A stretch of DNA of 64,000 bases from Sesamum alatum (lineage: Eukaryota; Streptophyta; Magnoliopsida; Lamiales; Pedaliaceae), in the NCBI GenBank assembly GCA_034509735.1, contig JACGWO010000010.1, forward strand, positions 10,553,193 to 10,617,192, written 5' to 3'. The position numbers and the translations under genes are program-made. Under the pieces are notes generated by a model. That model worked only from the letters and a program-made list of their open reading frames with translations, did no database searches and was not told where the DNA came from. Position 1 is the stretch's first letter, and every line of letters starts with the position of its first letter. Shown here one piece after another: positions 58,740 to 64,000 of the stretch.

Positions 58740-59130
58740 TATTCATCGATCTTTATTGAAGTAATATTGTCTTGATGAATAGAGTGGGTATTCATCTATG
58801 ACATAAGTGTTCAACGGTTTAATGTCACAACAAATGTCAACAGACCAAATTTGAGAACTCGTATAGTTGTGTTGCGCATACGTTGACAGTTGAGAAACCC
58901 ACTTTTCTTCCTACACTCGCATCTCTTCCTAACATGCTATCTTACACATGGTCATGCTGATCTTTCTCAAAAGAGAAATCTGAAAATTCTCTCCTCTTTT
59001 TTATCCCTTTGTGTTCTTCTTGAACTTGGTTCAGGTCAAGACCTTACAAAGTTCAATTATAGTAACTAATAGTGTTAATTGATTTTGTGTTTCTTCTACG
59101 GTTTAGTTAAGTCTAGCAATAGGACTATAC
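58740..59130. other. Junction region with a plus-strand LTR scrap
   Basis: 58950-59125 reads as a plus-strand fragment of the family LTR (GTTCTTCTTGAACTTGGTTC, TAATAGTGTTAATTGATTTT, CTAGCAATAG). 58740-58949 is unassigned. The fragment meets a minus-strand LTR at about 59130, so two copies are joined head to head. Confidence 0.5.
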
Positions 59131-59805
59131 GATGTCACATACTGATAGGCACGAATCCTCTTCTTGAAACTCACCATCCTCGCTACACATTCTGACTGCA
59201 CTGGATAAGGCTTATGATGAACATGTCCGTGACACGATCACCTCTCGCCAGATCCAAGATATAACTATCATATGTACGTGACTGCCATGGTTCCTCAAGT
59301 ATGAGAACTACTCCCATACTATTAGAGCCGAGGAACTCCAGTCATACTAATCGAGCCTCCAAAGGTTTCATATGACGATTCTCCGTGAGTCAGTTCAGTC
59401 TGTTTGACCATCAATCGACCAACCCATTAAGATCGTATAAACGTTCAATGTCTGTCACTGATGAAACACGACACTCATCCAATGAATGCGATGCTTAATG
59501 CAAGTCTCTATAGGACACCCGATTCCCTGTCTCGAGGTCCTTGATTTGGAACATTTCTAACCCAATCGTCAAAAGTTGGTTCCATAGCCACCATCTAATG
59601 CGCGGCCTAACTGCATGGGTTGTCTATGGTGTCTGTGGGCTTTGTGATGTTAATACAATTAAACATAGATAAAGGAGTACAACAAAGGTAAAGCCAAGAA
59701 TGAATACTTATTTCTATTCATTACATAATATTACAATACATCGAGTTTGTTAAATAGAATACATACAGGCCAGTCTAACCGGCTTTTTGTTCACTTATTC
59801 TTACA
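59131..59805 (-). repeat. 5' third of a long-LTR family LTR
   Basis: Minus strand start near 59805 (TGTAAGAATAAGTGAAC, one base off TGTTAGAAT). It is colinear with 58060-58739 (CATTCTGACTGCACTGGATA, CTAATGCAAGTCTCTATAGG), and the rest of the LTR is missing at 59130. Its start abuts gypsy RT coding sequence. Confidence 0.65.
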
Positions 59806-60840
59806 GGTTGGGCGACTTTTGCAAAATCCTTGATGAATCTTCAATAGAAACCTGTATGCCCTAGGAACAAGCGAACTTCCCTAACGCTTGTAGGGTATGA
59901 TAAGTTCACAATCAAATCAACTTTTGCCTTATCTACTTCAATGTCCCTTGATGAAATAATATGCCCTAAAACAAGGTCTGTGTCTACCATGAAATGGCAC
60001 TTTTTCAAAAGTTAGGACCAAGTTAGTTTCAATGCATCTCCAAAGGACTCTCGCAAGGTTACTCAAGCTTTCATCAAAAGTACCACCATACACAGTAAAA
60101 GTCATCCATGACCATTTCGATGCATTTTTCAATGTACTAAAAAAAGATACTCATTATGCATCTTTGGAACGTACCTGGAGCATTGCATAACCCAAAGGGC
60201 AGTAGCCTAAACGCAAAGGTGCCAAAGGGGCATGTAAAGGTCATCTTTACTTGATCCTCTTAAGCTATTGCAATGTGATAATACCCTAAAAAAACCCATC
60301 AAGAAAATGAAGTAAGAATTGCCGATAAGTTGTTCCAACATTCGATCAATAAAAGGCGATGGAAAAATGATCCTTGTGTGTGGCTAGATTTAGTCTCCTA
60401 AATCTGTACACATGTACCAATCATTTCGCACTCTCATCGCTTCCAACTCATAATTTTTATTCTTAACAACTGTCATACTAGTTTTCTTTTGGTACTACAT
60501 TTACCGGACTAACTCAGGTGTTACCAGAGATGGTAAAGATTATACCTGCATCAAAGAGCTTGAGAATTTCTTTCATTACCACTTTCTTCAGTGTCGGGTG
60601 AGCCTTCTCTATGGTTCCCCGGATGGCTTAGTGTTGTCTTCCAAATAGATCCGATGCAGGCACACTGTGGGGTCGATACCTTTGGTGTCGACAAAGGTCC
60701 ATCCCATCGTTGTTCGATGCTCTCTAAGAAGTGTTACCAACTTCTGTTCATGCTCTTTGAGAAATCTACTGGATATAATGGCCAGCAATGTCTCTTTATT
60801 TCCCAAGTAGATGTACTTCAAATATTGCGACAAGGGTTTT
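59806..60840 (-). pseudogene. Gypsy reverse transcriptase, decayed
   Basis: Minus strand. 60833-60609 reads LKYIYLGNKETLLAIISSRFLKEHEQKLVTLLREHRTTMGWTFVDTKGIDPTVCLHRI, the segment leading into gypsy RT. 60290-60140 gives KMTFTCPFGTFAFRLLPFGLCNAPGTFQRC. The catalytic motif reads VMDDF (frameshifted) near 60110, then VYGGTFDESLSNLARVLWRCIETNLVL, and GHIISSRDIEVDKAKVDLIVNL...REVRLFLGH.GFY.RFIKDFAKVAQP up to 59807, where the LTR begins. Stops and frameshifts make it inactive. Confidence 0.85.
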
Positions 60841-61096
60841 AGTTCTAATTTAGGTGCCTACAATACATAAGGTAGCAACTTAGTATGAGTGATAGCTAAC
60901 TCGAATCGTCAGGTGGTGAAGGCTTCAATACTTCACAAAGTCATTCAACAAAATCATCATCTTAATTACTTTCATCCCATTCCATAATTAAGTCCAATTC
61001 AGTCCCAACATTTTCTCCTTCAAACACATCATGAACAACTGAATCAACAACATCAACATGGTAAAGTGCTTGCAACTCACTAACGTATTTCATTGC

Positions 61097-62330
61097 CTAA
61101 AAAATGTTAATTTTCACAATTTCACCATCAAATTCAACAAATAAAGTACCGTCATCTACATCAATCTTCATTTTTGTAGTTTTCATAAATGGCCTACCTA
61201 ACATGATTGATGCAGAATTATTAAGGCCCTTTCCTATTTTCAGAATGTTAACATCTACTAGAAAAAGTAATTCATTCACTTTCACCAATACATCCTTAAT
61301 AAGACCTATGTGATGCACATATGAACGATCAACTAACTGAATTATCATATTACTGTCTTGCAAAGTTCTCAAGTTCAATGTTTGGTAAATAGAATATAGC
61401 ATGACATTTATAGATGCACACAAGTCAAGCATAGCACGTTTAATTCTTCTGTTATCAATAGTACAAAGAAGGGTGAATAGGGGTGGCAATCTAACCCGGA
61501 CCCGGCAAAACCCGCCCCGGATCCACCTCTAATGGGGCGGGTCCGGGTCCAAAAAAATGAAGACAGGGCGGGTAACGGGTCCTGGGCGGGTAACGGGTCC
61601 TGGGCGGATCCCGGGTCCTTAAGAACCCGCTCCGGACCCGTCCCATTTAGATGTATATATATTTATTTTATTTTATTATGATAGAATAAACACTAACAAA
61701 ATATTGTGTCATTTAATTTATTTATTGTTAGGTACATGTTCAATAGTTGATGAATTGAAAAATTGTCCCACAATATTTAACGATGATAAAGACGAAGAAG
61801 TTGTTACTAGTGTATAATAAATAATTCAATATGAATTGTTTGAGTTGTTCTATTATGAACAATTTTATTTGTACTTGAAATTCCATTTCGACTTGAATTT
61901 GAGTTAGATCATGAACAATTAATTTTATTTGTAATTGATATATTAAATTTTATTTTTTAAATTTGTAGAACAAATAAAAAATAAAAAAATTTAAAAAGAC
62001 CAGGTCTACGGGGTTAGACCCGCACCAGCGGGTTTTGTATTGGGGCAGGGGTGGGTCCCAGGTCCTTCCTGGAGTTGGCGGGGTGGGTCCCCGGTCCACC
62101 CAAACCCATCCCATACTCGCCCGGTTGCCACCCCTAAGCGTGAACATACCTGGGCCCTTGCATTTTTCAGGTAACTTTTTTTATTGATAACAGTTGAAAT
62201 TCTCTTACCGAGAATGATTCTCTCTTTAACTTGCAACTTCCTTTTGTTGGTGCACAACTCTTTTTTGCCTAGTCTCCTTCCTTATACGAGGCATTGTTTT
62301 GCAATTTTTGGATTGAACTGCAATTCACCT
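61097..62330 (-). pseudogene. Gypsy retropepsin region, split by a hAT-like element
   Basis: Minus strand. 61489-61097 reads FTLLCTIDNRRIKRAMLDLCASINVMLYSIYQTLNLRTLQDSNMIIQLVDRS, then SASIMLGRPFMKTTKMKIDVDDGTLFVEFDGEIVKINIF, the plant gypsy aspartic protease. The active-site pattern DLGAS has become DLCAS. The preceding part, LQVKERIILGKRISTVINKK.LPEKCKGPGMFT, lies beyond the insertion at 62150-62250. The two halves meet exactly at the 8 bp target site. Confidence 0.8.
61478..62136. mobile_element. hAT-like nonautonomous element, 659 bp, 8 bp duplication
   Basis: Ends TAGGGGTGGCAA and TTGCCACCCCTA are perfect 12 bp inverted repeats. Flanks AGGGTGAA (61470-61477) and AGCGTGAA (62137-62144) match at 7 of 8, the hAT duplication length. 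GC-rich subterminal regions carry many CCCGG/CGGGT units (61495-61640 and 62005-62125) around an AT-rich centre. It encodes no transposase. Confidence 0.85.
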
Positions 62331-62480
62331 ATGCCAGAGAATGCGACATAAAAATAAAGAGATCAATAATAAAGGAAAAAGAACAACGAGACTAAGAAAC
62401 TAAAGTAGCTCCCCGGAAACAACGCCAAAATTTTGATCGATTGTCAAAGCCGTTAAAATTAATTACTGATTCTAAAGCGA

Positions 62481-63590
62481 TAACAGTAGTGAAACCAAAT
62501 CGAATCCCTATGGAACAATAAATTAATTTCTCAGTCACATCTGTAGTAACCAAATGAGGGGTTTGAATTGAGAATTAACAACTAGTTAATATAATCTAAA
62601 TAGAAAGCAGTAAATTCACTAGGATGAAATCAATAGAGAGGAATACCAATCCAAGGGAGTGTAACGCTAAATCATTATGTCAACCATTGGTCACAAATGA
62701 TTAATTTCACATCCAAACATTCAATTTTGAAATCTATTAGGATAGCCATAATAAATTTCTGAGTTTCTACTGTATTGATTTTACTCAGGCATCTAAATCA
62801 AAACTTATTATTTCATAGACTGGGTATGATAGCATTTTATATGAATTCAATAGTAGCATTTTCATCAGTGAAAATAGTTAAATCTAGATCAAATAATTGA
62901 GATAGGTCAATCATCCAACCCAGTTTTCTTGTCCCCACAAATAAATCATGCAAAGCACATATATAATTAATTTTCATGTTACTCATACCAATCATGATTA
63001 ATTACAAATCAATAAATTCATGGATAGCAATAGAGCAATTAGCATTGAAATGAATTTTAAGATCTATTAATAATATTTATTTCATAAACAATATATCAAG
63101 ACAAGAAATACGTGTCAAAATCAGATAAAGACCTCAAAACATAATAATTGGGTTCAATGTTTCCCTTGAATCAGAAATTGAAATTAGTTACATAACATGT
63201 TCATAGAAAAACCAAAAATCCTAAATAAAAATATAAACTAGAGATAAAGAGAAGAAACATTAATCGTGTCTATGTCCTTCCGCTCCTTGCTCCAAAAATG
63301 CCAAATGAATCTTTTCTTTTTTGCTCTCACTCAAAATTTGCAGCCAAGCGGCATTTTCCACCTTCCTTTTGCATTTTATCAAGTAAAAAGAAAGAAATCT
63401 CCATATAAAAATTTCCAAATAGCTTCCTTCCTCGCAAACAGCTTTGAGCATTCAATCAGGCGTGATCCCGCCCTAACGAATGCTCAATTTTTATTTTTGT
63501 CTTCTTTCCTCTAACTTTCCAACTTCATTTGGGCTTTTTGATTCTCTTTTACTTAGAACATGTCAACATCATTCATTCATTAAAAATATG
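62481..63590. other. Unassigned sequence
   Basis: About 1.1 kb, AT-rich. It may include the rest of the gypsy untranslated region or LTR (TTAATTACTGATTCTAAAGCGATAACAG near 62460), but no terminal motif is visible and no gene found. Confidence 0.35.
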
Positions 63591-63594
63591 TATA

Positions 63595-63948
63595 ATTCCA
63601 TTAAACTCTGATGGCGCTTCTAAGGGGAACCCGGGGTCCTCTGGAGCGGGGGGGCTGCTTCGCGACTCAAATGGCAAGCTGCTAGTAGCCTTCTCGGATT
63701 TCTTGGGTGTTCAAACGAATACGTACGCTGAATTATATGCGATGGTTCGGGGTCTATCTCTTGCTTGGGAGGTAGGCTATAATGCAGGTTGCGTGGAAAT
63801 TGATGCACTATCAGTCCTCAATATGATTCAGGGGGATACGGGAGATTGGAAGTTGCAGTTCCTACTTACGAGGCTTCGCCTCTTGCGGCGTAAGATGATC
63901 GTGGTTTTTCACATATTCATAGATAAGGTAATTGCCCAGTGGATTTTT
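63595..63948 (+). pseudogene. Orphan RNase H domain (RVT_3 type)
   Basis: Reads IPLNSDGASKGNPGSSGAGGLLRDSNGKLLVAFSDFLGVQTNTYAELYAMVRGLSLAWEVGYNAGCVEIDALSVLNMIQGDTGDWKLQFLLTRLRLL. The catalytic acidic residues of the fold are recognisable: D of SDGAS, E of AELYA, D of EIDA. In plants this module is the C-terminal domain of many LINE ORF2 proteins. The reading frame runs into a copia LTR start at 63949, where the final active-site region would be. There is no RT upstream, so it is a fragment. Confidence 0.8.
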
Positions 63949-64000
63949 TGATAAAATAGGTGACCAGAAAGTCAATTACATTGGCTGTTCTGGGAACTAT
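63949..64000 (+). repeat. Start of another long-LTR family LTR
   Basis: TGATAAAATAGGTGACCAG is close to the family start TGTTAGAATAGATGACCAG, and the following GGCTGTTCTGGGAACTAT matches GGCGGTTTTGGGTACTAT of the LTR at 56590-58739. The window ends 52 bp into it. Confidence 0.6.

Larger units (their letters stand above)
59806..62480 (-). mobile_element. Ty3/gypsy retrotransposon remnant
   Basis: Minus-strand protease and RT of a gypsy element, split by a hAT-like insertion (61478-62136) and cut by a copia LTR at 59805. Sequence at 62405-62480 (GCTCCCCGGAAACAACGCCAAAATTTTGATCG in part) resembles the CGGCGCC-type block that accompanies many plant gypsy elements; its precise role here is uncertain. 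Confidence 0.75.

Overview
The window is nuclear DNA from a flowering plant, most likely a eudicot. The evidence is plant Ty1/copia, Ty3/gypsy, LINE, CACTA, Mutator-like and hAT elements nested in one another, plus one C2H2 zinc-finger gene of a plant-only type (QALGGH finger, C-terminal DLNLRL repression motif). I cannot name the species. Almost all of the window is transposon-derived; I find one convincing host protein gene (14653-15360, +). I see no tRNA, rRNA or CRISPR.

Layout. 1-4857: 3' part of a copia element with an unusually long (about 2.2 kb) LTR. 4858-6440: 3' part of a related LTR with its primer site and leader. 6852-8777: related LTR on the minus strand, abutting a CACTA transposase scrap (8778-8912). 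8913-11117: MITEs and a small CACTA-like element interrupted by a Mutator-like MITE. 11335-15943: the zinc-finger gene with TATA box, a 5' UTR split by a MITE-within-a-MITE, a 2.1 kb 5' UTR intron holding more MITEs, and a single-exon CDS. 15944-21751: a complete 5.8 kb copia element with two LTRs and a perfect 5 bp target duplication (CTATA). 21752-25660: older copia remnants. 26877-29150: MITE cluster. 30555-41770: an 11 kb degenerate CACTA element on the minus strand (TNP2-like transposase at high coordinates, second ORF at low coordinates), itself hit by two Mutator-like elements with perfect 9 bp duplications. 41770-47050: a field of CACTA-type and Mutator-type MITEs. 47950-52190: a decayed LINE. 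53440-59805: copia LTRs and leader of the same long-LTR family in both orientations. 59806-62480: Ty3/gypsy pol on the minus strand, split by a hAT-like element and cut by a copia LTR. 63595-63948: an orphan RNase H fragment, cut off by another long-LTR copia terminus at the window end.

All transposon coding regions carry stops or frameshifts, so I read none as active. Exact target duplications recover the nesting order at six insertions. The most unusual observations are: (1) the complete copia element lacks a tRNA-type primer site, and the sequence just inside its 5' LTR is a perfect 15 bp reverse complement of an LTR segment about 40 bp upstream, suggesting a hairpin or self-primer; (2) an 814 bp Mutator-type MITE that is a palindrome along nearly its whole length sits in the CACTA transposase gene and could feed small-RNA production; (3) a nested MITE lies within the probable 5' UTR of the zinc-finger gene, which also seems to have a 10-codon uORF created by splicing. 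All identifications come from reading the sequence; no database search was made.
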